From: Promethearchaeota archaeon
Lineage (GTDB): Archaea > Asgardarchaeota > Lokiarchaeia > Sigynarchaeales > SOKP01
Assembly (NCBI GenBank): GCA_016839845.1
Contig: JAEOTL010000325.1
Coordinates: forward strand, 1 to 15,470
Length of the DNA stretch: 15,470 bases
Direction of reading: 5' to 3'
Under the pieces are notes generated by a model. That model ran no database searches. It had not been told where the DNA came from and was given only the letters and a program-made list of their open reading frames with translations. A program made the translations under genes and the position numbers. Position 1 is the stretch's first letter. Every line of letters begins with the position of its first letter. Below are positions 6,753 to 13,282 of this stretch, piece by piece.

Positions 6753-8006
6753 ATGTTGAAAATTGTTAAAGATTTTTTATTTAGTCACAATCCTGACATA
6801 GTTGTTCAAGCACCATCTCGTATTAATTTAATCAATCCATTAGATGCTGTAGAGGGGGATTTTTGGATGCCTTCTGTTGCAATAAATGGGAAAACAAATC
6901 CCTTATCTGTTTTCCTCTATGTTAAAAAGACTGAACTAAAAAGTAGCCTAAAGATTTATTCATTTGATAATAATCTAGTTTTTCCTTTACAAGTTGACGA
7001 GCAAATTCAAAAGAACGAGAAATTCATCAGAAGTAAAATGACAGGAGATAATAAGCTAGTTTATGGAAGTATCTATCGGTTAATGAAAGTTAGTTCTAGT
7101 TTTACTGATAAATTTAATAATTCAAATATTGAAATAGGAATCCTTACGACTATTCCCCCGAAAAGTGGTTTAGGTGGAAGTGCTGCTATAGTTACTGCTG
7201 TTATTTTTGGTCTAACTAATTTCTTTAAACTATATAATAACTTGAATAGTTTACAAGAAAACGAGCTACCGTTCAATGAAGACACGATAGCAGAGATTGC
7301 TATGAGGGTAGAAGACAAGGATTTAAATATCACATCGGGATATTCAGATCCATACACTATATGTAGAGGAGGGTTGAGATTTTGTTCTTATGTAGGAAAG
7401 TTTGACCATAGAGAAATTTCTAAAGAACCACTTGCAATCTGTGATCGAATTGATGAGATGTATAACATTAACAATATACCTTTAATCGTCTTTTTTTCAG
7501 GGAAGACACATGAAAGCGGTGATGTACATGGGATATTGAGAAAATTGTATTTGCAAAAAGATCAAATTTTATTGAGCTATTATAAAGACCTTGCCGATTT
7601 ATCTTGGAAATCTAGATTTGCGTTGATGAGACATGATTGGGAGCTCTTAGGCGACTATTTTAGAGAAAATACTAAAATAATGAATAAAGTAATGAAGTAT
7701 GCTGGCTTTAAACACGGGATTGGATTAGTTAATAATATATTAATTAGCATTATTGAAGATCACAAGGATGTATATGCAGCAAAATTAACAGGTGCAGGTG
7801 GTGGAGGTTCAATATTTGCCTTAGTGGATCCTAATAAGGTCGAATTAATTTTTGAGTCTCTAAAGGAGGAAATCAATAATTTAAGTGAAGATTACCAAGT
7901 TTTTAATTCAAGATTTCCTTTAGCTCCAAAGAAAATTGCAAACCATCTTAAGAAAACCCAATTTTTTCAAGTTGTAATTGATAAAATTGGTGTGAAAAAA
8001 TTATAA
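6753..8006 (+). CDS. GHMP-family small-molecule kinase (sugar or uronate kinase-like)
   Basis: The GHMP family phosphorylates small substrates such as galactose, mevalonate, homoserine and heptose phosphates with ATP. All three family motifs are present in this 417-residue protein. Motif 1 is APSRINLINPLDAVEGDFW (20-38), motif 2 is the ATP-binding PPKSGLGGSAA (135-145), and motif 3 is KLTGAGGGGS (344-353). The likely catalytic Asp is Asp199 in SGYSDPYTICRGG. The length and the SGxxDPY..GGL pattern resemble glucuronokinase, fucokinase and heptose-kinase relatives more than the shorter mevalonate kinases, but the substrate cannot be read from sequence. An isoprenoid role is a weaker alternative. 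Start ATG 6753 is chosen over an in-frame TTG at 6735 because the TATA-like element predicts transcription from between them. A zinc-ribbon gene follows 41 bp downstream on the same strand and may be co-transcribed. Confidence 0.88.
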   Translation: MLKIVKDFLFSHNPDIVVQAPSRINLINPLDAVEGDFWMPSVAINGKTNPLSVFLYVKKTELKSSLKIYSFDNNLVFPLQVDEQIQKNEKFIRSKMTGDNKLVYGSIYRLMKVSSSFTDKFNNSNIEIGILTTIPPKSGLGGSAAIVTAVIFGLTNFFKLYNNLNSLQENELPFNEDTIAEIAMRVEDKDLNITSGYSDPYTICRGGLRFCSYVGKFDHREISKEPLAICDRIDEMYNINNIPLIVFFSGKTHESGDVHGILRKLYLQKDQILLSYYKDLADLSWKSRFALMRHDWELLGDYFRENTKIMNKVMKYAGFKHGIGLVNNILISIIEDHKDVYAAKLTGAGGGGSIFALVDPNKVELIFESLKEEINNLSEDYQVFNSRFPLAPKKIANHLKKTQFFQVVIDKIGVKKL

Positions 8007-8034
8007 CTTACTTAATATTTTGTAACTAAAAGAA

Positions 8035-8040
8035 AAGGAG
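8035..8040 (+). promoter_or_regulatory. Shine-Dalgarno sequence for the zinc-ribbon gene
   Basis: AAGGAG ends 7 nt before the TTG at 8048 and decides that start codon. A strong site here also suggests translation from an mRNA with a leader, probably read through from the upstream kinase gene. Confidence 0.6.
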
Positions 8041-8047
8041 TTTTAAT

Positions 8048-8218
8048 TTGAGTAAATTCGAGCGTTACAAGAAGAAAACTGAAACATATATATATCCCCA
8101 TAAGCATTGTAAACAATGTGGAGAAATGATTGGTGAAGCCCATTCTTACTGTCCGGAGTGCTATAAGAAATCAAAAGAGAAAAAGAAAAGAAGACTCTTT
8201 AAAAAAAGAACAAAATAA
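8048..8218 (+). CDS. Small zinc-ribbon protein, 56 residues
   Basis: This short gene begins with TTG preceded by AAGGAG at a 7-nt spacing. The product has a basic N-terminus (LSKFERYKKKTETYIYP), then HKHCKQCGEMIGEAHSYCPE and a final Cys. The cysteines at 21, 24, 35 and 38 form a CxxC-10-CxxC zinc ribbon, and the tail is a dense run of Lys and Arg (residues 40-56). It resembles the small archaeal zinc-ribbon proteins of the DUF2116 type, which are thought to bind nucleic acid or ribosomes. That function is inferred. It ends 28 bp before the convergent LysRS gene. The intact zinc ligands and clean ribosome-binding site make it a real gene despite its size. Confidence 0.8.
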   Translation: MSKFERYKKKTETYIYPHKHCKQCGEMIGEAHSYCPECYKKSKEKKKRRLFKKRTK

Positions 8219-8246
8219 TTTATAACTAATATTAGTTGAAAATTTT

Positions 8247-9950
8247 TTAAATCTCTAGCCTATCTAGGAGCCAGTTTTTATCTAATAATGATAGAAAAGC
8301 CCCTAAGCGGGGACCAGATTTTCTTCCAAGAATCAGCTGATAAATTGCCTCAAATAATTTCCGTGGTGGTATTCCAACTTCTTCTTTTGCTATTGTGAAA
8401 ATTTTATTTTGAATGATATCGGCATCCCTTTTTTCGAGTTCTAAGAGAAAATCTCGTAATCTCTTGATCCCTTCCTTTTGGTTTCTATCTAAAGAATCCG
8501 AAATTATCTTATCGATATCTTCTTTAATAGTAAAGATATCTATTTTACTTAAGATTTCTTTTTTTACTTTCCGATTTTCTACGGAATCGATGATATCTTT
8601 TACTAATTCTAGCCAATTAGTAGTTCTATTAATTAAGTCTCTGAAATGACCTTTTGTAAGGATTTTCTCGGAGTTTCTTGAAGAAACAACTTTCTTTGCT
8701 TTTTCATATAGCTGGTCAAAAGATAGTATGTTTTGGGTTTGAGATAAAAAGATCAATAATTTAAAGGGGATTCTGTGGGTGTCTTTTGCTGTAACTTCAT
8801 GAATTTGAGTGAGGGGAAAAATATACTTCAGTTCATCAATCTCTTTCCCTAGAATATCCTCTTTAGAAAAGTAAATCTTTTCCATTCTTTCATAAAAATC
8901 ATAATATTGAGGAAGTTCTTCAATTCTAAATGATATATGTTTTAATGGGTTAGTTCTTAAAATAATTGATCTAAATACTTCTGGATCAGCAATATTCAGA
9001 TATTTTTTAGGAGTAAACACTATACCTTTCGAAGTTTTCATATCACGATCACCTAGCCTCAACCACTCATACGGGACAGTAACGGGTCCAATGTAATCAT
9101 AAATTTTTTCGCATATTTCCAATCCTGTATCATAAGCTCCACCCTTAACACTATGATCTTTTCCTGCAGGTTCGCACATGGTCTTATACAGCGCCCACTT
9201 TGCGGGCCAATCTACTCGCCAGTTTAATTTAAGTTTCCCGCTATAAATAGATACTTCTCCAGTATTACCACATGAATAACATTTGTAAGTGACTTTTAAT
9301 TCATCTTTAAGGAAATTAACAGCTCGATTTGGGTTAATAGAGCCATCATTTTCACGAAATTGGATTTTATCGCATTTTTCGCAGATCACCATAGCAGGCA
9401 ACCAAGTTTTTTGCATTTCTAAGAATTTTACTCTATTAGTTTTATCTAAAGTAGGTAAAAGATATTTTTGTATTATTTGTTTAATTTCTTTAGTGTTCTC
9501 AAGCGCGATCTTTATTTTTTCTTGCATCTCTCTTTTCTGATATAATTCATGAGTCCATACAATCTCAGTTTGTATCCCAAAATCCGGAAAAGTAGATGAG
9601 AGAGCATTTCCAAAATGTTGAGCCCAACTTTCACATTGACAATCTTGAAATGGACAAGGAATATACGAAAAGGGTTTTCCCAAATGTTCTTTCTGAAATT
9701 CTTTATCAACATAATCTGGAAATCTTACGGCAGCATCTAAACTATCAAAAAATAAAAAAAAACTCACAGATTTTCCTTGTATTTCCAATATTCTTCTTAT
9801 TGAATCACAAATAATAATTTCTCGCAATATTCCAAGATGTATATAACCGGATGGTGTTTTCCCAGTTGCTAAAGTAATTATAGTTTCATTTCTTTCGAGG
9901 ATTTTTTCAATTATTTCATCTAACCAATTAATTGGAGAGTTATCACTCAA
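8247..9950 (-). CDS. lysS: Class I lysyl-tRNA synthetase
   Basis: This enzyme charges tRNA-Lys with lysine using ATP. The class I form is typical of archaea and some bacteria, in place of the class II enzyme of most bacteria and eukaryotes. The product is 567 residues. The HIGH-type motif is TPSGYIHLG (32-40) and the KMSKS-type loop is DRDMKTSKGIVFTP (301-314, with Lys305, Ser307 and Lys308). A zinc-binding insert carries CEKC (190-193) and CYSC (224-227). Lysine-pocket and family-specific segments include GKDHSVKGGAYDTG and VPYEWLRLGD. The C-terminal 200 residues are helical, as expected for the anticodon-binding cage. The start codon is TTG (complement of 9948-9950), about 33 bp from a TATA-like element. 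The gene is divergent from ABCE1 and convergent with the zinc-ribbon gene. Confidence 0.96.
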   Translation of the reverse strand: MSDNSPINWLDEIIEKILERNETIITLATGKTPSGYIHLGILREIIICDSIRRILEIQGKSVSFFLFFDSLDAAVRFPDYVDKEFQKEHLGKPFSYIPCPFQDCQCESWAQHFGNALSSTFPDFGIQTEIVWTHELYQKREMQEKIKIALENTKEIKQIIQKYLLPTLDKTNRVKFLEMQKTWLPAMVICEKCDKIQFRENDGSINPNRAVNFLKDELKVTYKCYSCGNTGEVSIYSGKLKLNWRVDWPAKWALYKTMCEPAGKDHSVKGGAYDTGLEICEKIYDYIGPVTVPYEWLRLGDRDMKTSKGIVFTPKKYLNIADPEVFRSIILRTNPLKHISFRIEELPQYYDFYERMEKIYFSKEDILGKEIDELKYIFPLTQIHEVTAKDTHRIPFKLLIFLSQTQNILSFDQLYEKAKKVVSSRNSEKILTKGHFRDLINRTTNWLELVKDIIDSVENRKVKKEILSKIDIFTIKEDIDKIISDSLDRNQKEGIKRLRDFLLELEKRDADIIQNKIFTIAKEEVGIPPRKLFEAIYQLILGRKSGPRLGAFLSLLDKNWLLDRLEI

Positions 9951-9978
9951 ATTCTCTTCACTATTCAGTCAGTTCTTT

Positions 9979-9988
9979 ATTAAATATT
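9979..9988 (-). promoter_or_regulatory. TATA-like element for lysS
   Basis: On the minus strand this reads AATATTTAAT, centred about 33 bp before the TTG start of lysS, predicting a leader of only a few nucleotides. The 140-bp gap to ABCE1 must also hold the divergent ABCE1 promoter. Confidence 0.4.
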
Positions 9989-10040
9989 TGAATTGCACTA
10001 CAAAAATTTTTCTTTCTGATTACAATATTATAACTACCTA

Positions 10041-10050
10041 AATTTAATTT
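10041..10050 (+). promoter_or_regulatory. Possible TATA-like element for ABCE1
   Basis: AATTTAATTT is centred about 45 bp before the ABCE1 ATG and would give a leader near 20 nt. The whole gap is AT-rich and other A/T tracts nearby could serve equally well. Confidence 0.25.
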
Positions 10051-10090
10051 ACAATGCAATTTTTGATTGTTAAAGATCGTGAGTTAAATA

Positions 10091-11893
10091 ATGAGGATTG
10101 CCGTATTAAAGAAGGACTTTTGTAAACCAAATAAGTGTAGTCCATATGGGGAAAAACCATGCATCAAATATTGTCCTAGAGTAAGAACAGGAGATCAAAC
10201 AATAGTTTTAAGTCCTGATGAGAAAAGTGTTATAATATATGAAAATTTGTGTTCTGGGGAGGGGATTTGTATTAAAAAGTGCCCGTTCAATGCAATAAGG
10301 ATTGTAAATCTACCAGATCCCTTAGCGAATCAAATTACATACCGTTATGGTCCAGATCAATTCTCATTATTCCGAATGGCGATTCCTAAAAAGGGAAAAG
10401 TGCTTGGGTTAATCGGTCAAAATGGTATTGGGAAAAGCACGATGCTCAAAATATTGTCTAACGATTTAAGGCTAAATCTCGGGAAGTTTGATGATGAGGC
10501 CCCTGATTGGAAAGAAATTATTGATCATTTTAAAGGCTCAGAATTACACCAATATTTTATAGATTTGAAGGAAAACAAGCTAGATATTGTCTACAAGCCA
10601 CAAAATATATCTATTATTCCAAAATTCGTTAATGGACGAGTTATCGATCTGCTCAGCAAATCAACACCCAGAGTAAAGGTAGATCAAATTACAGAAAATC
10701 TAAATCTTACAGAGATTTTGGAAAGAGACATATCAGTATTGTCAGGGGGTGAACTTCAGAGAGTTGCAATTGCTGCCGCTTACCTTAAAGATGGAGATGT
10801 TTATCTCTTTGATGAACCTAGTTCTTATTTAGATGTAAGCGAAAGAATTAATATGGCAAAGCTGATTCGGAGTCTATCGTCCGAAAATAAAATAATAATA
10901 GTCGTGGAACATGATTTAGCAATTTTAGATTATCTGAGCGATTATGTCTCTATTTTATATGGGGAACCAGGAGTTTATGGTATTATTTCACATCCACAAG
11001 GAGTAAGAGTTGGAATTAATATTTATCTAAATGGGTATATCAAAGATGAGAATGTAAGATTCAGAGAGCAACCTATTTTATTCCATGAACGACCCCCCCA
11101 AGATTCCCATTTTGCTTCAGGAGATACTATTTTCACCTATAGTGACATTGATATTTCTCTTGATGACTTTAGATTAACTGCTTCAGGCAGTGAAATCCAT
11201 TCTGGAGAAATTATTGGTATTTTGGGCCCAAATGGAATTGGGAAGACCACTTTTATTAATTCAATTACTACTATGGTAAATAAAGATGATCCTGAGTCGA
11301 TTGATAAGCTAAAAGTCTCTATCAAACCTCAATATATTAAAATGGAAGAAGACGATTTAGTTTCCAGTCTTATTTCTAGAATAAAGTTATCCACACATCT
11401 TAGCCAATCCTTTAAAAAGAGACTAATAAATAGTTTGAATTTAGAAAATATAAGAGAGCGAAATATCTCTGAATTAAGCGGTGGGGAATTGCAGCGTGTA
11501 GCTATAGCAAAATGTTTATCAACGGAAGCAGATGTCTATCTTTTTGATGAACCTTCAGCTTTTTTAGACGTTGAAATGAGATTACAGGTTGCTCAATTAT
11601 TAAGAAAATCAATCGAAGAAATAAAAAAGTCAGGTTTTGTCGTAGAGCATGATATTATTACACAAGATTTTATCGCTGATTCAATATTAGTTTTTGATGG
11701 AATTCCTGGTTTAGAAGGAAGAGCTTTAGCTCCATTAAATCTAAGGGAAGGTTTTAATGTTTTCTTAAAAATGATGGGAATTTCATTTAGAAGAGATCCT
11801 GTAAGTAAGAGACCTCGTGTCAACAAATTAGGAAGCAATAAGGATGAATATCAGAAAAGAATTAATGAATACTATTACATCCCAAAGAAATAA
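10091..11893 (+). CDS. ABCE1/RLI ribosome-recycling ATPase
   Basis: ABCE1 splits ribosomes after termination together with release factor aRF1 or Pelota and acts in re-initiation. This 600-residue protein has the full layout. An N-terminal iron-sulfur domain occupies about 1-75. NBD1 has Walker A GQNGIGKST (109-117), signature LSGGELQRV (217-225), Walker B VYLFDEPS (237-244) and switch His274. NBD2 has Walker A GPNGIGKTT (379-387), signature LSGGELQRV (462-470), Walker B VYLFDEPS (482-489) and His520. The conserved C-terminal FRRDPVSKRPRVNK follows. The iron-sulfur domain is unusual. Its first cysteines are 11, 16, 24 and 28, with a longer gap between the second and third than I recall in other ABCE1 proteins. 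The second motif reads CSGEGICIKKCP (54-65), with Glu57 where CxxCxxCxxxCP has a Cys. The ATPase core appears intact. Confidence 0.97.
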   Translation: MRIAVLKKDFCKPNKCSPYGEKPCIKYCPRVRTGDQTIVLSPDEKSVIIYENLCSGEGICIKKCPFNAIRIVNLPDPLANQITYRYGPDQFSLFRMAIPKKGKVLGLIGQNGIGKSTMLKILSNDLRLNLGKFDDEAPDWKEIIDHFKGSELHQYFIDLKENKLDIVYKPQNISIIPKFVNGRVIDLLSKSTPRVKVDQITENLNLTEILERDISVLSGGELQRVAIAAAYLKDGDVYLFDEPSSYLDVSERINMAKLIRSLSSENKIIIVVEHDLAILDYLSDYVSILYGEPGVYGIISHPQGVRVGINIYLNGYIKDENVRFREQPILFHERPPQDSHFASGDTIFTYSDIDISLDDFRLTASGSEIHSGEIIGILGPNGIGKTTFINSITTMVNKDDPESIDKLKVSIKPQYIKMEEDDLVSSLISRIKLSTHLSQSFKKRLINSLNLENIRERNISELSGGELQRVAIAKCLSTEADVYLFDEPSAFLDVEMRLQVAQLLRKSIEEIKKSGFVVEHDIITQDFIADSILVFDGIPGLEGRALAPLNLREGFNVFLKMMGISFRRDPVSKRPRVNKLGSNKDEYQKRINEYYYIPKK

Positions 11894-11934
11894 TAAAAAT
11901 TTTGTTGCTATTCCACCTTTCTAAAGTCCTCTAT

Positions 11935-11945
11935 TTCCACTGGAA
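11935..11945. repeat. Palindrome TTCCACTGGAA, copy 1
   Basis: Perfect dyad of five bases each side of a central C, extending by one more pair to 13 bp (11934-11946). With its flank ATTTCCACTGGAA it is the exact reverse complement of 12086-12098. It lies 41 bp after the ABCE1 stop. Confidence 0.75.
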
Positions 11946-12085
11946 AATCTTTATGAATTTGAAACGAAAAACAGCAACCTATTAAAATACTAATAAAATA
12001 ATTTAAATAATATACCTGAATTTTTAACTGGGCCCCTATGCTAAAATCTAGTAGTAATTTTTAAATTGCCAAAGCTAAAAAAAAA

Positions 12086-12096
12086 TTCCAGTGGAA
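12086..12096. repeat. Palindrome TTCCAGTGGAA, copy 2
   Basis: Perfect dyad of five bases each side of a central G. Together with copy 1 it forms a 13-nt exact inverted repeat about 140 bp apart. It lies 50 bp from the winged-helix gene stop. Confidence 0.75.
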
Positions 12097-12146
12097 ATTT
12101 AAGAGTCTCTGGTTTTTTATTTAAAAAAAATAATATAAAAAAGAAA

Positions 12147-12401
12147 TTAAATTTTAACTTTCCAAAAGACTAAAGGACGCCCTCGTTTACCATTACTACG
12201 AGTAAATTTTTCTATTAATTTTCGTTTTTGAAGCTGAACTAGATTATCATATATCGTTGTTCTGGGAGTTTTTAACTGATTTACTAGATCTTTACGTGTT
12301 AAGGGACCAGTTACCTCTAGAGTTTTAAGCAGATTAGACTGAATTGGTGAGAGAAAATCTTTTGCTTCAGTATATTGATTTAAACTAGTCTTATTTGCCA
12401 T
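12147..12401 (-). CDS. Winged-helix DNA-binding regulator, 84 residues
   Basis: The product is a single winged helix-turn-helix domain. Helix 1 is FLSPIQSNLLKTLEV (17-31), helix 2 is TRKDLVNQL (35-43), and recognition helix 3 is PRTTIYDNLVQLQKRKLIEK (46-65). A basic wing follows, TRSNGKRGRP (67-76), ending VFWKVKI. This is the fold of TrmB, MarR and ArsR-type archaeal regulators, without any ligand-binding or dimerisation extension, so it probably relies on a partner or on direct DNA binding. A good Shine-Dalgarno GGAGG lies 8 nt before the ATG. The gene is divergent from the ribbon-helix-helix gene. A GGTGCTTGCT motif abuts its likely promoter (TTAAAAAG on the minus strand, about 12450-12458), consistent with auto- or cross-regulation. 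The target is unknown. Confidence 0.82.
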   Translation of the reverse strand: MANKTSLNQYTEAKDFLSPIQSNLLKTLEVTGPLTRKDLVNQLKTPRTTIYDNLVQLQKRKLIEKFTRSNGKRGRPLVFWKVKI

Positions 12402-12409
12402 AATTTATT

Positions 12410-12414
12410 CCTCC
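12410..12414 (-). promoter_or_regulatory. Shine-Dalgarno sequence for the winged-helix gene
   Basis: GGAGG on the minus strand, 8 nt before the ATG at 12401. It is one of few strong ribosome-binding sites in the window; most other genes here look leaderless or short-leader. Confidence 0.65.
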
Positions 12415-12457
12415 ATTTTTTTAATAAATTTAAAACGACAATTTTACGACTTTTTAA

Positions 12458-12467
12458 GGTGCTTGCT
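12458..12467. repeat. Operator-like motif GRTGCTTRYT, copy 1
   Basis: GGTGCTTGCT, next to the probable TATA-like element of the minus-strand winged-helix gene. Its first seven bases are the exact complement of AAGCACC at 12544-12550. Confidence 0.45.
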
Positions 12468-12513
12468 AAAACAACACATTTATGATCATATTAATCCCAA
12501 ATAATATATAAAT

Positions 12514-12550
12514 GATGCTTATTTATGCATTATTATCATCAATAAGCACC
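12514..12550. promoter_or_regulatory. Inverted repeat of the GRTGCTTRYT motif upstream of the RHH gene
   Basis: GATGCTTATT (12514-12523) and AATAAGCACC (12541-12550) form an inverted repeat matching at 9 of 10 positions around a 17-bp spacer. It ends a few bases before a TATA-like GATTTATAAG at about 12553-12562 that could drive the ribbon-helix-helix gene. The position suits an operator for one of the two divergent regulators. A separate perfect palindrome, TATGATCATA, lies at 12481-12490. Confidence 0.5.
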
Positions 12551-12607
12551 AAGATTTATAAGTAAAATCTACTATTTTACAGTTGACGATAAGAACTCGA
12601 ACAAAAA

Positions 12608-13006
12608 ATGACAGATACTGCTAGAACAACAGTTACCCTAAGTAGAAGTTATATGAACCTAATTGAAGAATTAGTAGATGTTTTTGGTGCAACCAAAGCT
12701 CAGGTTATTAGTAATATTGTCGAATATTTTTTCAATGATAAAAAAAATGATCCACTGGTAGAAAAATTACGAAGTAGGAAAAGAAAAGAAAAACCACCTG
12801 ATGAAGGAGAATTATTCGAAAAAATTGAGAAATATCTAAAAATATCCGATAAGGTTCCTTTTGAAGTATTTGTGGAACATCTACAACTAGACAAGGAATT
12901 TGTTATAAATCGCCTTGAGATATGGGGAAAAAAATTCAATTTTGAAATAATTGATAACAAAATTACTAAAATCAAAAATTCTTCATCAAAACAGCAATCC
13001 AGGTAA
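12608..13006 (+). CDS. Ribbon-helix-helix regulator with a C-terminal winged-helix-like domain
   Basis: This 132-residue protein has two parts. Residues 5-45 fit a MetJ/Arc/CopG ribbon-helix-helix DNA-binding unit: a beta strand RTTVTLSRSYMNLIEELVDV, then the turn FGATKAQVISNIVEYFF. A basic linker (54-62, LRSRKRKEK) leads to residues 68-122, which look like a small winged helix: ELFEKIEKYLKISDKVPFEV, then FVEHLQLDKEFVINRLEIW, then NFEIIDNKITKI. This tail resembles the PCI-type winged helix seen in eukaryotic proteins such as DDRGK1, where a similar pattern ends in IDDRGKFIYI; that similarity is from memory and is not proof of common function. The gene is divergent from the winged-helix regulator. 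Its stop directly abuts that of the Flp-type pilin gene, so regulation of the pilin is possible but unproven. Confidence 0.8.
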   Translation: MTDTARTTVTLSRSYMNLIEELVDVFGATKAQVISNIVEYFFNDKKNDPLVEKLRSRKRKEKPPDEGELFEKIEKYLKISDKVPFEVFVEHLQLDKEFVINRLEIWGKKFNFEIIDNKITKIKNSSSKQQSR

Positions 13007-13210
13007 TTATGCACCAAATATATTAAAGAAATCATTTGAGAGGCCCACAGTCCAATCAAGAATTGATGTGATAACTCCCGTAATTATAAAAAACACAAAA
13101 AGGGCAAAACCTATTAGTAGTGCATATTCGATAAGATTTCCCCCGTATTCATCTGAAAAGAAATCTTTTACCTTAAGTAATAGTTTTTTTAATGACATTA
13201 TAATTCCCAT
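13007..13210 (-). CDS. Flp/Tad-type prepilin, 67 residues
   Basis: The product is a short prepilin. A basic leader (MSLKKLLLKVKDFFSDEYG, residues 5-23) precedes GNLIEYALLIGFALFVFFII, one hydrophobic helix of about 22 residues, then a short polar end WTVGLSNDFFNIFGA. Cleavage after Gly23 puts Glu28 and Tyr29 at mature positions 5 and 6, the Glu-Tyr pair that defines bacterial Flp pilins, which are bundled by the Tad machinery. The C-terminal LSNDFFNI also recalls Flp tails. Archaeal class III (EppA-processed) pilins have a similar but not identical motif, so this could be an archaeal variant. The ATG at 13210 is 26 bp from a TATA-like element; an inner ATG (residue 5) is the alternative start. 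A Tad-like motor and platform operon lies about 10 kb to the left. The stop abuts the convergent RHH regulator. Confidence 0.8.
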   Translation of the reverse strand: MGIIMSLKKLLLKVKDFFSDEYGGNLIEYALLIGFALFVFFIITGVITSILDWTVGLSNDFFNIFGA

Positions 13211-13230
13211 ATTAATCTATTTTCAAAATA

Positions 13231-13240
13231 AACTATAAAA
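13231..13240 (-). promoter_or_regulatory. TATA-like element for the Flp-type pilin gene
   Basis: On the minus strand this reads TTTTATAGTT, centred 26 bp before the ATG at 13210, which fits a leaderless transcript and gives the pilin gene its own promoter, separate from the HIT gene upstream. Confidence 0.5.
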
Positions 13241-13282
13241 ACAAAACGAAAATAGATAATTATGAAAGAATCCCAAAAAAAC

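Larger units (their letters stand above)
11894..12146. other. Long convergent intergenic region with two TTCCA-N-TGGAA palindromes
   Basis: These 253 bp separate the stop of ABCE1 (plus) from the stop of the winged-helix gene (minus). The other convergent gaps in the window are 28 bp or less. No open frame of credible length is present. Two palindromes stand out, at 11935-11945 and 12086-12096. A GTTGCT/AGCAAC pair (11904-11909 and 11973-11978) brackets the first one. A TATA-like TTTAAATA at 12002-12009 precedes the GC-rich GGGCCCC. The stretch could hold a small RNA or binding sites, but I see no tRNA, box C/D or riboswitch signature. Confidence 0.5.

Noticed and set aside
7073..7357. Minus-strand open frame inside the GHMP kinase gene
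   Set aside because: It lies wholly within a gene with conserved motifs, has no ribosome-binding site, and is a shadow of AT-rich codon use.
11091..11099. C7 run in ABCE1
   Set aside because: It encodes Pro-Pro in the linker between the two ATPase domains; it is shorter than the G8-T8 tract and the frame is intact on both sides.
12038..12064. Tiny open frame after GGGCCCC in the ABCE1 to winged-helix gap
   Set aside because: Only eight codons, with no ribosome-binding site.
12700..13059. Minus-strand frame of 119 codons opposite the RHH gene
   Set aside because: It is antisense to a gene with recognisable domains, overlaps the pilin gene end, and has low-complexity composition.
12951..13238. 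Plus-strand frame of 95 codons crossing the RHH end and the pilin gene
   Set aside because: It is antisense to the Flp-type pilin, has no start signal, and its sequence is explained by the complementary strand.
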